Positions 23,601 to 36,169 are shown, counted from the stretch's first letter. The stretch: DNA of 64,000 nt from Odontesthes bonariensis (GCF_027942865.1 NC_134510.1:12490743-12554742), one strand, 5' to 3'. The notes: generated by a model not told the origin, from the sequence alone. Program-made: numbers and translations.

Positions 23601-24093
23601 AGCTTGGTCTTTTATCAGCTGCCTGCCACCAAGTGATGATTGCTTTGATACTCTCACCCATCTTCGGCCTAAATGTCAATAGCCCCCTTCAAATAGCCTA
23701 ACATGATGCCAGGTTTCTTCGGTCAAAAGCCCTTTCCCGTTTACTATGGTGTTAAGTGCAAACCAAGACCTTATAATCAACAATGTGCCTTTTGCTAATG
23801 ATTCTGTCCTGCCCAAAGCACTGTAGAAGGTTGTGACAACACAGCTTGTTGAGCAGTGGTCAGAAGATTCTCATGCAACAAGTGTCTTGGCTGTTGTTTA
23901 ACAGGGCTCCTGAGGCAAACAAATAGTAGGCATAGCATTTGGAAGCAAGAACTCTTCGGAGGTAAAGCGGCCACAATAATCTTTAAACAAGATGATGCAG
24001 TGGCAGAATAGCAATACGACATGGTATTGCTAAGCAAGGAGTAAACTTGGGTTGCCTTGCCAGTGAAAATGTTTCTCTAGGAGAAGTCTGCAA

Positions 24094-24176
24094 TGTCAGA
24101 AGTGGGATTTGAACCCACGCCTCCAGGGGAGACTGCGACCTGAACGCAGCTCCTTAGACCGCTCGGCCATCCTGAC
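24094..24176 (-). tRNA. tRNA-Leu(CAG), unit 27, A25 variant
   Basis: C25A D-stem change. Confidence 0.9.
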
Positions 24177-24426
24177 TACTAAAAGGAATATTGGATGACA
24201 CTGTCGGCGGGCCCAGGCATCATTCCAGCGAATATGTGGGTCTGCGTTGTGTTCGTGTTGAAGGGGAATATTGACGAGGCATGCAGCTTCATGGAAGACT
24301 CTCCTTCTGAGTAATGGGACTGTGATAGCAATTTTCCTGCACCTTGAAACGGGACACCAAAATCTTATTTCACTCCTTGGCGATAGTTGTCTTTTCGTCT
24401 GACGACTGTGTCAGGCACACAGAAAT

Positions 24427-24498
24427 TCCTCGTTAGTATAATGGACAGTATCTCCGCCTGTCACGCGGAAGATCGGGGTTCGATTCCCCGACGGGGAG
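24427..24498 (+). tRNA. tRNA-Asp(GTC), unit 28
   Basis: Consensus. Confidence 0.97.
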
Positions 24499-24991
24499 AG
24501 CTTGGTCTTTTATCAGCTGCCTGCCACCAAGTGATGATTGCTTTGATACTCTCACCCATCTTCGGCCTAAATGTCAATAGCCCCCTTCAAATAGCCTAAC
24601 ATGATGCCAGGTTTCTTCGGTCAAAAGCCCTTTCCCGTTTACTATGGTGTTAAGTGCAAACCAAGACCTTATAATCAACAATGTGCCTTTTGCTAATGAT
24701 TCTGTCCTGCCCAAAGCACTGTAGAAGGTTGTGACAACACAGCTTGTTGAGCAGTGGTCAGAAGATTCTCATGCAACAAGTGTCTTGGCTGTTGTTTAAC
24801 AGGGCTCCTGAGGCAAAGAAATAGTAGGCATAGCATTTGGAAGCAAGAACTCTTCGGAGGTAAAGCGGCCACAATAATGTTTAAACAAGATGATGCAGTG
24901 GCAGAATAGCAATACGACATGGTATTGCTAAGCAAGGAGTAAACTTGGGTTGCCTTGCCAGTGAAAATGTTTCTCTAGGAGAAGTCTGCAA

Positions 24992-25074
24992 TGTCAGAAG
25001 TGGGATTTGAACCCACGCCTCCAGGGGAGACTGCGACCTGAACGCAGCGCCTTAGACCGCTCGGCCATCCTGAC
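24992..25074 (-). tRNA. tRNA-Leu(CAG), unit 28
   Basis: Consensus, CAG. Confidence 0.97.
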
Positions 25075-25324
25075 TACGAAAAGGAATATTGGATGACACT
25101 GTCGGCGGGCCCAGGCATCATTCCAGCGAATATGTGGGTCTGCGTTGTGTTCGTGTTGAAGGGGAATATTGACGAGGCATGCAGCTTCATGGAAGACTCT
25201 CCTTCTGAGTAATGGGACTGTGATAGCAATTTTCCTGCACCTTGAAACGGGACACCAAAATCTTATTTCACTCCTTGGCGATAGTTGTCTTTTCGTCTGA
25301 CGACTGTGTCAGGCACACAGAAAT

Positions 25325-25396
25325 TCCTCGTTAGTATAATGGACAGTATCTCCGCCTGTCACGCGGAAGATCGGGGTTCGATTCCCCGACGGGGAG
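25325..25396 (+). tRNA. tRNA-Asp(GTC), unit 29
   Basis: Consensus. Confidence 0.97.
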
Positions 25397-25889
25397 AGCT
25401 TGGTCTTTTATCAGCTGCCTGCTACCAAGTGATGATTGCTTTGATACTCTCACCCATCTTCGGCCTAAATGTCAATAGCCCCCTTCAAATAGCCTAACAT
25501 GATGCCAGGTTTCTTCGGTCAAAAGCCCTTTCCCGTTTACTATGGTGTTAAGTGCAAACCAAGACCTTATAATCAACAATGTGCCTTTTGCTAATGATTC
25601 TGTCCTGCCCAAAGCACTGTAGAAGGTTGTGACAACACAGCTTGTTGAGCCGTGGTCAGAAGATTCTCATGCAACAAGTGTCTTGGCTGTTGTTTAACAG
25701 GGCTCCTGAGGCAAAGAAATAGTAGGCATAGCATTTGGAAGCAAGAACTCTTCGGAGGTAAAGCGGCCACAATAATCTTTAAACAAGATGATGCAGTGGC
25801 AGAATAGCAATACGACATGGTATTGCTAAGCAAGGAGTAAACTTGGGTTGCCTTGCCAGTGAAAATGGTTCTCTAGGAGAAGTCTGCAA

Positions 25890-25972
25890 TGTCAGAAGTG
25901 GGATTTGAACCCACGCCTCCAGGGGAGACTGCGACCTTAACGCAGCGCCTTAGACCGCTCGGCCATCCTGAC
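25890..25972 (-). tRNA. tRNA-Leu(AAG), unit 29
   Basis: AAG. Confidence 0.96.
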
Positions 25973-26222
25973 TACTAAAAGGAATATTTGACGACACTGT
26001 TGGCGGGCCCAGGCATCATTCCAGCGAATATGTGGGTCTGCGTTATGTTCGTGTTGAAGGGGAATATTGACGAGGCATGCAGCTTCATGGAAGACTCTCC
26101 TTCTGAGTGATGGGACTGTGATAGCAATTTTCCTGCACCTTGAAAGGGGACACCAAAATCTTATTTCACTCCTTGGCGATAGTTGTCTTTTCGTCTGACG
26201 ACTGTGTCAGGCACACAGAAAT

Positions 26223-26294
26223 TCCTCGTTAGTATAATGGACAGTATCTCCGCCTGTCACGCGGAAGATCGGGGTTCGATTCCCCGAGGGGGAG
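26223..26294 (+). tRNA. tRNA-Asp(GTC), unit 30, G67 variant
   Basis: C67G acceptor mismatch. Confidence 0.9.
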
Positions 26295-26787
26295 AGCTTG
26301 GTCTTTTATCAGCTGCCTGCCACCAAGTGATGATTGCTTTGATACTCTCACCCATCTTCGGCCTAAATGTCAATAGCCCCCTTCAAATAGCCTAACATGA
26401 TGCCAGGTTTCTTCGGTCAAAAGCCCTTTCCCGTTTACTATGGTGTTAAGTGCAAACCAAGACCTTATAATCAACAATGTGCCTTTTGCTAATGATTCTG
26501 TCCTGCCCAAAGCACTGTAGAAGGTTGTGACAACACAGCTTGTTGAGCAGTGGTCAGAAGATTCTCATGCAACAAGTGTCTTGGCTGTTGTTTAACAGGG
26601 CTCCTGAGGCAAACAAATAGTAGGCATAGCATTTGGAAGCAAGAACTCTTCGGAGGTAAAGCGGCCACAATAATCTTTAAACAAGATGATGCAGTGGCAG
26701 AATAGCAATACGACATGGTATTGCTAAGCAAGGAGTAAACTTGGGTTGCCTTGCCAGTGAAAATGTTTCTCTAGGAGAAGTCTGCAA

Positions 26788-26870
26788 TGTCAGAAGTGGG
26801 ATTTGAACCCACGCCTCCAGGGGAGACTGCGACCTGAACGCAGCTCCTTAGACCGCTCGGCCATCCTGAC
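26788..26870 (-). tRNA. tRNA-Leu(CAG), unit 30, A25 variant
   Basis: C25A D-stem change. Confidence 0.9.
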
Positions 26871-27120
26871 TACTAAAAGGAATATTGGATGACACTGTCG
26901 GCGGGCCCAGGCATCATTCCAGCGAATATGTGGGTCTGCGTTGTGTTCGTGTTGAAGGGGAATATTGACGAGGCATGCAGCTTCATGGAAGACTCTCCTT
27001 CTGAGTAATGGGACTGTGATAGCAATTTTCCTGCACCTTGAAACGGGACACCAAAATCTTATTTCACTCCTTGGCGATAGTTGTCTTTTCGTCTGACGAC
27101 TGTGTCAGCCACACAGAAAT

Positions 27121-27192
27121 TCCTCGTTAGTATAATGGACAGTATCTCCGCCTGTCACGCGGAAGATCGGGGTTCGATTCCCCGACGGGGAG
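27121..27192 (+). tRNA. tRNA-Asp(GTC), unit 31
   Basis: Consensus body; cagccacac flank as unit 21. Confidence 0.97.
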
Positions 27193-27684
27193 AGCTTGGT
27201 CTTTTATCAGCTGCCTGCCACCAAGTGATGATTGTTTTGATACTCTCACCCATCTTCGGCCTAAATGTCAATAGCCCCCTTCAAATAGCCTAACATGAGG
27301 CCAGGTTGCTTTGGTCAAAAGCCCTTTCCCCTTTACTATGGTGTTAAGTGCAAACCAAGACCTTATAATCAACAATGTGCTTTTGCTAATGATTCTGTCC
27401 TGCCCAAAGCACTGTAAAAGGTTGTGACAACACAGCTTGTTGAGCAGTGGTCAGAAGATTCTCATGCAACAAGTGTCTTGGCTGTTGTTTAACAGGGCTC
27501 CTGAGGCAAACAAAAAGTAGGCATAGCATTTGGAAGCAAGAACTCTTCGGAGGTAAAGCGGCCACAATAATCTTTAAACAAGATGATGCATTGGCAGAAT
27601 AGCAATACGACATGGTATTGCTAAGCAAGGAGTAAACTTGGGTTGCCTTGCCAGTGAAAATGGTTCTGTAGGAGAAGTCTGCAA

Positions 27685-27767
27685 TGTCAGAAGTGGGATT
27701 TGAACCCACGCCTCCAGGGGAGACTGCGACCTTAACGCAGCGCCTTAGACCGCTCGGCCATCCTGAC
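27685..27767 (-). tRNA. tRNA-Leu(AAG), unit 31
   Basis: AAG. Confidence 0.96.
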
Positions 27768-28017
27768 TACTAAAAGGAATATTTGACGACACTGTCGGCG
27801 GGCCCAGGCATCATTCCAGCGAATATGTGGGTCTGCGTTGTGTTCGTGTTGAAGGGGAATATTGACGAGGCATGCAGCTTCATGGAAGACTCTCCTTCTG
27901 AGTGATGGGACTGTGATAGCAATTTTCCTGCACCTTGAAAGGGGACACCAAAATCTTATTTCACTCCTTGGCGATAGTTGTCTTTTCATCTGACGACTGT
28001 GTCAGTCACACAGAAAT

Positions 28018-28089
28018 TCCTCGTTAGTGTAATGGACAGTATCTCCGCCTGTCATGCGGAAGATCGGGGTTCGATTCCCCGAGGGGTAG
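28018..28089 (+). tRNA. tRNA-Asp(GTC), unit 32, T38/T71 variant
   Basis: A12G (wobble), C38T in the anticodon loop, C67G and G71T in the acceptor. Two acceptor mismatches make it a likely pseudogene. Unit 52 has the same set. Confidence 0.8.
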
Positions 28090-28582
28090 AGCTTGGTCTT
28101 TTATCAGCTGCCTGCCACCAAGTGATGATTGCTTTGATACTCTCACCCATCTTCGGCCTAAATGTCAATAGCCCCCTACAAATAGCCTAACATGATGCCA
28201 GGTTTCTTCGGTCAAAAGCCCTTTCCCGTTTACTATGGTGTTAAGTGCAAACCAAGACCTTATAATCAACAATGTGCCTTTTGCTAATGATTCTGTCCTG
28301 CCCAAAGCACTGTAGAAGGTTGTGACAACACAGCTTGTTGAGTAGTGGTCAGAAGATTCTCATGCAACAAGTGTCTTGGCTGTTGTTTAACAGGGCTCCT
28401 GAGGCAAACAAATAGTAGGCATAGCATTTGGAAGCAAGAACTCTTTGGAGGTAAAGCGGCCACAATAATCTTTAAACAAGATGATGCAGTGGCAGAATAG
28501 CAATACGACATGGTATTGCTAAGCAAGGAGTAAACTTGGGTTGCCTTGCCAGTGAAAATGTTTCTCTAGGAGAAGTCTGCAA

Positions 28583-28665
28583 TGTCAGAAGTGGGATTTG
28601 AACCCACGCCTCCAGGTGAGACTGCGACCTGAACGCAGCGCCTTAGACCGCTCGGCCATCCTGAC
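28583..28665 (-). tRNA. tRNA-Leu(CAG), unit 32
   Basis: CAG with a C-to-A change in the variable-arm stem (ccaggtgag on the + strand), found only here. Confidence 0.93.
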
Positions 28666-28915
28666 TACGAAAAGGAATATTTGACGACACTGTCGGCGGG
28701 CCCAGGCATCATTCCAGCGAATATGTGGGTCTGCGTTGTGTTCGTGTTGAAGGGGAATATTGACGAGGCATGCAGCTTCATGGAAGACTCTCCTTCTGAG
28801 TAATGGGACTGTGATAGCAATTTTCCTGCACCTTGAAACGGGACACCAAAATCTTATTTCACTCCTTGGCGATAGTTGTCTTTTCGTCTGACGACTGTGT
28901 CAGTCACACAGAAAT

Positions 28916-28987
28916 TCCTCGTTAGTATAATGGACAGTATCTCCGCCTGTCATGCGGAAGATGGGGGTTCGATTCCCCGAGGGGTAG
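28916..28987 (+). tRNA. tRNA-Asp(GTC), unit 33, T38/T71 variant
   Basis: C38T, C49G, C67G and G71T. Same as unit 38; likely pseudogene. Confidence 0.78.
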
Positions 28988-29480
28988 AGCTTGGTCTTTT
29001 ATCAGCTGCCTGCCACCAAGTGATGATTGCTTTGATACTCTCACCCATCTTCGGCCTAAATGTCAATAGCCCCCTTCAAATAGCCTAACATGATGCCAGG
29101 TTTCTTCGGTCAAAAGCCCTTTCCCGTTTACTATGGTGTTAAGTGCAAACCAAGACCTTATAATCAACAATGTGCCTTTTGCTAATGATTCTGTCCTGCC
29201 CAAAGCACTGTAGAAGGTTGTGACAACACAGCTTGTTGAGCAGTGATCAGAAGATTCTCATGCAACAAGTGTCTTGGCTGTTGTTTAACAGGGCTCCTGA
29301 GGCAAACAAATAGTAGGCATAGCATTTGGAAGCAAGAACTCTTCGGAGGTAAAGCGGCCACAATAATGTTTAAACAAGATGATGCAGTGGCAGAATAGCA
29401 ATACGACATGGTATTGCTAAGCAAGGAGTAAACTTGGGTTGCCTTGCCAGTGAAAATGTTTCTCTAGGAGAAGTCTGCAA

Positions 29481-29563
29481 TGTCAGAAGTGGGATTTGAA
29501 CCCACGCCTCCAGGGGAGACTGCGACCTGAACGCAGCGCCTTAGACCGCTCGGCCATCCTGAC
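29481..29563 (-). tRNA. tRNA-Leu(CAG), unit 33
   Basis: Consensus, CAG. Units 2, 11 and 38 share the Asp context but carry the A25 change here. Confidence 0.97.
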
Positions 29564-29813
29564 GACTAAAAGGAATATTTGACGACACTGTCGGCGGGCC
29601 CAGGCATCATTCCAGCGAATATGTGGGTCTGCGTTGTGTTCGTGTTGAAGGGGAATATTGACGAGGCATGCAGCTTCATGGAAGACTCTCCTTCTGAGTG
29701 ATGGGACTGTGATAGCAATTTTCCTGCACCTTGAAAGGGGAAACCAAAATCTTATTTCACTCCTTGGCGATAGTTGTCTTTTCGTCTGACGACTGTGTCA
29801 GGCGCACAGAAAT

Positions 29814-29885
29814 TCCTCGTTAGTATAATGGACAGTATCTCCGCCTGTCACGCGGAAGATCGGGGTTCGATTCCCCGACGGGGAG
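29814..29885 (+). tRNA. tRNA-Asp(GTC), unit 34
   Basis: Consensus body; private flank change (ggcgcacag). Confidence 0.97.
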
Positions 29886-30378
29886 AGCTTGGTCTTTTAT
29901 CAGCTGCCTGCCACCAAGTGATGATTGCTTTGATACTCTCACCCATCTTCGGCCTAACTGTCAATAGCCCCCTTCAAATAGCCTAACATGATGCCAGGTT
30001 TCTTCGGTCAAAAGCCCTTTCCCGTTTACTATGGTGTTAAGTGCAAACCAAGACCTTATAATCAACAATGTGCCTTTTGCTAATGATTCTGTCCTGCCCA
30101 AAGCACTGTAGAAGGTTGTGACAACACAGCTTGTTGAGTAGTGGTCAGAAGATTCTCATGCAACAAGTGTCTTGGCTGTTGTTTAACAGGGCTCCTGAGG
30201 CAAACAAATAGTAGGCATAGCATTTGGAAGCAAGAACTCTTTGGAGGTAAAGCGGCCACAATAATCTTTAAACAAGATGATGCAGTGGCAGAATAGCAAT
30301 ACGACATGGTATTGCTAAGCAAGGAGTAAACTTGGGTTGCCTTGCCAGTGAAAATGTTTCTCTAGGAGAAGTCTGCAA

Positions 30379-30461
30379 TGTCAGAAGTGGGATTTGAACC
30401 CACGCCTCCAGGGGAGACTGCGACCTGAACGCAGCGCCTTAGACCGCTCGGCCATCCTGAC
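30379..30461 (-). tRNA. tRNA-Leu(CAG), unit 34
   Basis: Consensus, CAG. Confidence 0.97.
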
Positions 30462-30711
30462 TACGAAAAGGAATATTGGATGACACTGTCGGCGGTCCCA
30501 GGCATCATTCCAGCGAATATGTGGGTCTGCGTTGTGTTCGTGTTGAAGGGGAATATTGACGAGGCATGCAGCTTCATGGAAGACTCTCCTTCTGAGTAAT
30601 GGGACTGTGATAGCAATTTTCCTGCACCTTGAAACGGGACACAAAAATCTTATTTCACTCCTTGGCGATAGTTGTCTTTTCGTCTGACGACTGTGTCAGG
30701 CACACAGAAAT

Positions 30712-30783
30712 TCCTCGTTAGTATAATGGACAGTATCTCCGCCTGTCACGCGGAAGATCGGGGTTCGTTTCCCTGACGGGGAG
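30712..30783 (+). tRNA. tRNA-Asp(GTC), unit 35, T58 variant
   Basis: A58T in the T loop removes the invariant base of the T54-A58 pair, the m1A58 site, and alters box B; C64T makes a wobble. Likely weak or non-functional. Confidence 0.85.
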
Positions 30784-31276
30784 AGCTTGGTCTTTTATCA
30801 GCTGCCTGCCACCAAGTGATGATTGCTTTGATACTCTCACCCATCTTCGGCCTAAATGTCAATAGCCCCCTTCAAATAGCCTAACATGATGCCAGGTTTC
30901 TTCGGTCAAAAGCCCTTTCCCGTTTACTATGGTGTTAAGTGCAAACCAAGACCTTATAATCAACAATGTGCCTTTTGCTAATGATTCTGTCCTGCCCAAA
31001 GCACTGTAGAAGGTTGTGACAACACAGCTTGTTGAGCAGTGATCAGAAGATTCTCATGCAACAAGTGTCTTGGCTGTTGTTTAACAGGGCTCCTGAGGCA
31101 AACAAATAGTAGGCATAGCATTTGGAAGCAAGAACTCTTCGGAGGTAAAGCGGCCACAATAATGTTTAAACAAGATGATGCAGTGGCAGAATAGCAATAC
31201 GACATGGTATTGCTAAGCAAGGAGTAAACTTGGGTTGCCTTGCCAGTGAAAATGTTTCTCTAGGAGAAGTCTGCAA

Positions 31277-31359
31277 TGTCAGAAGTGGGATTTGAACCCA
31301 CGCCTCCAGGGGAGACTGCGACCTGAACGCAGCGCCTTAGACCGCTCGGCCATCCTGAC
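31277..31359 (-). tRNA. tRNA-Leu(CAG), unit 35
   Basis: Consensus, CAG. Confidence 0.97.
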
Positions 31360-31609
31360 TACGAAAAGGAATATTGGATGACACTGTCGGCGGTCCCAGG
31401 CATCATTCCAGCGAATATGTGGGTCTGCGTTGTGTTCGTGTTGAAGGGGAATATTGACGAGGCATGCAGCTTCATGGAAGACTCTCCTTCTGAGTAATGG
31501 GACTGTGATAGCAATTTTCCTGCACCTTGAAACGGGACACCAAAATCTTATTTCACTCCTTGGCGATAGTTGTCTTTTCGTCTGACGACTGTGTCAGGCA
31601 CACAGAAAT

Positions 31610-31681
31610 TCCTCGTTAGTATAATGGACAGTATCTCCGCCTGTCACGCGGAAGATCGGGGTTCGATTCCCCGACGGGGAG
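31610..31681 (+). tRNA. tRNA-Asp(GTC), unit 36
   Basis: Consensus. Confidence 0.97.
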
Positions 31682-32173
31682 AGCTTGGTCTTTTATCAGC
31701 TGCCTGCCACCAAGTGATGATTGTTTTGATACTCTCACCCATCTTCGGTCTAAATGTCAATAGCCCCCTTCAAATAGCCTAACATGAGGCCAGGTTGCTT
31801 TGGTCAAAAGCCCTTTCCCGTTTACTATGGTGTTAAGTGCAAACCAAGACCTTATAATCAACAATGTGCTTTTCCTAATGATTCTGTCCTGCCCAAAGCA
31901 CTGTAGAAGGTTGTGACAACACAGCTTGTTGAGCAGTGGTCAGAAGATTCTCATGCAACAAGTGTCTTGGCTGTTGTTTAACAGGGCTCCTGAGGCAAAC
32001 AAAAAGTAGGCATAGCATTTGGAAGCAAGAACTCTTCGGAGGTAAAGCGGCCACAATAATCTTTAAACAAGATGATGCAGTGGCAGAATAGCAATACGAC
32101 ATGGTATTGCTAAGCAAGGAGTAAACTTGGGTTGCCTTGCCAGTGAAAATGTTTCTGTAGGAGAAGTCTGCAA

Positions 32174-32256
32174 TGTCAGAAGTGGGATTTGAACCCACGC
32201 CTCCAGGGGAGACTGCGACCTTAACGCAGCGCCTTAGACCGCTCGGCCATCCTGAC
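32174..32256 (-). tRNA. tRNA-Leu(AAG), unit 36
   Basis: AAG, in a half unit of the same type as 7541-8080. Confidence 0.96.
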
Positions 32257-32506
32257 TACTAAAAGGAATATTTGACGACACTGTCGGCGGGCCCAGGCAT
32301 CATTCCAGCGAATATGTGGGTCTGCGTTGTGTTCGTGTTGAAGGGGAATATTGACGAGGCATGCAGCTTCATGGAAGACTCTCCTTCTGAGTGATGGGAC
32401 TGTGATAGCAATTTTCCTGCACCTTGAAAGGGGAAACCAAAATCTTATTTCACTCCTTGGCGATAGTTGTCTTTTCGTCTGACGACTGTGTCAGTCACAC
32501 AGAAAT

Positions 32507-32578
32507 TCCTCGTTAGTATAATGGACAGTATCTCCGCCTGTCACGCGGAATATCGGGGTTTGATTCCCCGAGGGGGAG
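32507..32578 (+). tRNA. tRNA-Asp(GTC), unit 37, T56-type variant
   Basis: Same as units 1 and 10. Confidence 0.88.
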
Positions 32579-33071
32579 AGCTTGGTCTTTTATCAGCTGC
32601 CTGCCACCAAGTGATGATTGCTTTGATACTCTCACCCATCTTCGGCCTAAATGTCAATAGCCCCCTACAAATAGCCTAACATGATGCCAGGTTTCTTCGG
32701 TCAAAAGCCCTTTCCCGTTTACTATGGTGTTAAGTGCAAACCAAGACCTTATAATCAACAATGTGCCTTTTGCTAATGATTCTGTCCTGCCCAAAGCACT
32801 GTAGAAGGTTGTGACAACACAGCTTGTTGAGTAGTGGTCAGAAGATTCTCATGCAACAAGTGTCTTGGCTGTTGTTTAACAGGGCTCCTGAGGCAAACAA
32901 ATAGTAGGCATAGCATTTGGAAGCAAGAACTCTTTGGAGGTAAAGCGGCCACAATAATCTTTAAACAAGATGATGCAGTGGCAGAATAGCAATACGACAT
33001 GGTATTGCTAAGCAAGGAGTAAACTTGGGTTGCCTTGCCAGTGAAAATGTTTCTCTAGGAGAAGTCTGCAA

Positions 33072-33154
33072 TGTCAGAAGTGGGATTTGAACCCACGCCT
33101 CCAGGGGAGACTGCGACCTGAACGCAGCGCCTTAGACCGCTCGGCCATCCTGAC
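33072..33154 (-). tRNA. tRNA-Leu(CAG), unit 37
   Basis: Consensus, CAG. Confidence 0.97.
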
Positions 33155-33404
33155 TACGAAAAGGAATATTTGACGACACTGTCGGCGGGCCCAGGCATCA
33201 TTCCAGCGAATATGTGGGTCTGCGTTGTGTTCGTGTTGAAGGGGAATATTGACGAGGCATGCAGCTTCATGGAAGACTCTCCTTCTGAGTAATGGGACTG
33301 TGATAGCAATTTTCCTGCACCTTGAAACGGGACACCAAAATCTTATTTCACTCCTTGGCGATAGTTGTCTTTTCGTCTGACGACTGTGTCAGTCACACAG
33401 AAAT

Positions 33405-33476
33405 TCCTCGTTAGTATAATGGACAGTATCTCCGCCTGTCATGCGGAAGATGGGGGTTCGATTCCCCGAGGGGTAG
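33405..33476 (+). tRNA. tRNA-Asp(GTC), unit 38, T38/T71 variant
   Basis: The changes of unit 2 (C49G, C67G, G71T) plus C38T. Confidence 0.78.
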
Positions 33477-33969
33477 AGCTTGGTCTTTTATCAGCTGCCT
33501 GCCACCAAGTGATGATTGCTTTGATACTCTCACCCATCTTCGGCCTAAATGTCAATAGCCCCCTTCAAATAGCCTAACATGATGCCAGGTTTCTTCGGTC
33601 AAAAGCCCTTTCCCGTTTACTATGGTGTTAAGTGCAAACCAAGACCTTATAATCAACAATGTGCCTTTTGCTAATGATTCTGTCCTGCCCAAAGCACTGT
33701 AGAAGGTTGTGACAACACAGCTTGTTGAGCAGTGATCAGAAGATTCTCATGCAACAAGTGTCTTGGCTGTTGTTTAACAGGGCTCCTGAGGCAAACAAAT
33801 AGTAGGCATAGCATTTGGAAGCAAGAACTCTTCGGAGGTAAAGCGGCCACAATAATGTTTAAACAAGATGATGCAGTGGCAGAATAGCAATACGACATGG
33901 TATTGCTAAGCAAGGAGTAAACTTGGGTTGCCTTGCCAGTGAAAATGTTTCTCTAGGAGAAGTCTGCAA

Positions 33970-34052
33970 TGTCAGAAGTGGGATTTGAACCCACGCCTCC
34001 AGGGGAGACTGCGACCTGAACGCAGCTCCTTAGACCGCTCGGCCATCCTGAC
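33970..34052 (-). tRNA. tRNA-Leu(CAG), unit 38, A25 variant
   Basis: C25A as in units 2 and 11. Confidence 0.9.
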
Positions 34053-34302
34053 GACTAAAAGGAATATTTGACGACACTGTCGGCGGGCCCAGGCATCATT
34101 CCAGCGAATATGTGGGTCTGCGTTGTGTTCGTGTTGAAGGGGAATATTGACGAGGCATGCAGCTTCATGGAAGACTCTCCTTCTGAGTGATGGGACTGTG
34201 ATAGCAATTTTCCTGCACCTTGAAAGGGGAAACCAAAATCTTATTTCACTCCTTGGCGATAGTTGTCTTTTCGTCTGACGACTGTGTCAGTCACACAGAA
34301 AT

Positions 34303-34374
34303 TCCTCGTTAGTATAATGGACAGTATCTCCGCCTGTCACGCGGAATATCGGGGTTTGATTCCCCGAGGGGGAG
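34303..34374 (+). tRNA. tRNA-Asp(GTC), unit 39, T56-type variant
   Basis: Same as units 3 and 12. Confidence 0.88.
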
Positions 34375-34867
34375 AGCTTGGTCTTTTATCAGCTGCCTGC
34401 CACCAAGTGATGATTGCTTTGATACTCTCACCCATCTTCGGCCTAAATGTCAATAGCCCCCTTCAAATAGCCTAACATGATGCCAGGTTTCTTCGGTCAA
34501 AAGCCCTTTCCCGTTTACTATGGTGTTAAGTGCAAACCAAGACCTTATAATCAACAATGTGCCTTTTGCTAATGATTCTGTCCTGCCCAAAGCACTGTAG
34601 AAGGTTGTGACAACACAGCTTGTTGAGCAGTGATCAGAAGATTCTCATGCAACAAGTGTCTTGGCTGTTGTTTAACAGGGCTCCTGAGGCAAACAAATAG
34701 TAGGCATAGCATTTGGAAGCAAGAACTCTTCGGAGGTAAAGCGGCCACAATAATGTTTAAACAAGATGATGCAGTGGCAGAATAGCAATACGACATGGTA
34801 TTGCTAAGCAAGGAGTAAACTTGGGTTGCCTTGCCAGTGAAAATGTTTCTCTAGGAGAAGTCTGCAA

Positions 34868-34950
34868 TGTCAGAAGTGGGATTTGAACCCACGCCTCCAG
34901 GGGAGACTGCGACCTGAACGCAGCGCCTTAGACCGCTCGGCCATCCTGAC
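34868..34950 (-). tRNA. tRNA-Leu(CAG), unit 39
   Basis: Consensus with G37, unlike its counterpart in unit 12. Confidence 0.97.
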
Positions 34951-35199
34951 TACGAAAAGGAATATTGGATGACACTGTCGGCGGTCCCAGGCATCATTCC
35001 AGCGAATATGTGGGTCTGCGTTGTGTTCGTGTTGAAGGGGAATATTGACGAGGCATGCAGCTTCATGGAAGACTCTCCTTCTGAGTAATGGGACTGTGAT
35101 AGCAATGTCCTGCACCTTGAAACGGGACACCAAAATCTTATTTCACTCCTTGGCGATAGTTGTCTTTTCGTCTGACGACTGTGTCAGGCACACAGAAAT

Positions 35200-35271
35200 T
35201 CCTCGTTAGTATAATGGACAGTATCTCCGCCTGTCACGCGGAAGATCGGGGTTCGATTCCCCGACGGGGAG
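35200..35271 (+). tRNA. tRNA-Asp(GTC), unit 40
   Basis: Consensus; upstream 1-bp deletion as units 4 and 13. Confidence 0.97.
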
Positions 35272-35764
35272 AGCTTGGTCTTTTATCAGCTGCCTGCCAC
35301 CAAGTGATGATTGCTTTGATACTCTCACCCATCTTCGGCCTAAATGTCAATAGCCCCCTTCAAATAGCCTAACATGATGCCAGGTTTCTTCGGTCAAAAG
35401 CCCTTTCCCGTTTACTATGGTGTTAAGTGCAAACCAAGACCTTATAATCAACAATGTGCCTTTTGCTAATGATTCTGTCCTGCCCAAAGCACTGTAGAAG
35501 GTTGTGACAACACAGCTTGTTGAGCAGTGATCAGAAGATTCTCATGCAACAAGTGTCTTGGCTGTTGTTTAACAGGGCTCCTGAGGCAAACAAATAGTTG
35601 GCATAGCATTTGGAAGCAAGAACTCTTCGGAGGTAAAGCGGCCACAATAATGTTTAAACAAGATGATGCAGTGGCAGAATCGCAATACGACATGGTATTG
35701 CTAAGCAAGGAGTAAACTTGGGTTGCCTTGCCAGTGAAAATGTTTCTCTAGGAGAAGTCTGCAA

Positions 35765-35847
35765 TGTCAGAAGTGGGATTTGAACCCACGCCTCCAAGGG
35801 AGACTGCGACCTGAACGCAGCGCCTTAGACCGCTCGGCCATCCTGAC
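35765..35847 (-). tRNA. tRNA-Leu(CAG), unit 40
   Basis: Variable-loop change as in units 4 and 13. Confidence 0.96.
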
Positions 35848-36097
35848 TACGAAAAGGAATATTGGATGACACTGTCGGCGGTCCCAGGCATCATTCCAGC
35901 GAATATGTGGGTCTGCGTTGTGTTCGTGTTGAAGGGGAATATTGACGAGGCATGCAGCTTCATGGAAGACTCTCCTTCTGAGTAATGGGACTGTGATAGC
36001 AATTTTCCTGCACCTTGAAACGGGACACCAAAATCTTATTTCACTCCTTGGCGATAGTTGTCTTTTCGTCTGACGACTGTGTCAGGCACACAGAAAT

Positions 36098-36169
36098 TCC
36101 TCGTTAGTATAATGGACAGTATCTCCGCCTGTCACGCGGAAGATCGGGGTTCGATTCCCCGACGGGGAG
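36098..36169 (+). tRNA. tRNA-Asp(GTC), unit 41
   Basis: Consensus; lacks the C40T of its counterparts, units 5 and 14. Confidence 0.97.

Larger units (their letters stand above)
21549..24242. repeat. Three-unit block C, copy 1 (units 25-27)
   Basis: Units 25-27 run consensus Asp/Leu-CAG, consensus Asp/Leu-AAG with a C-to-T spacer change (ctgctacc) at about 22729, then G67 Asp/A25 Leu-CAG. The same three follow directly 2,694 bp downstream. Confidence 0.85.
24243..26936. repeat. Three-unit block C, copy 2 (units 28-30)
   Basis: Direct tandem copy of units 25-27, sharing the rare ctgctacc spacer change in its middle unit. It differs in unit 28, where the Leu-half marker reads gagcagtgg instead of gagccgtgg. 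Confidence 0.85.
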
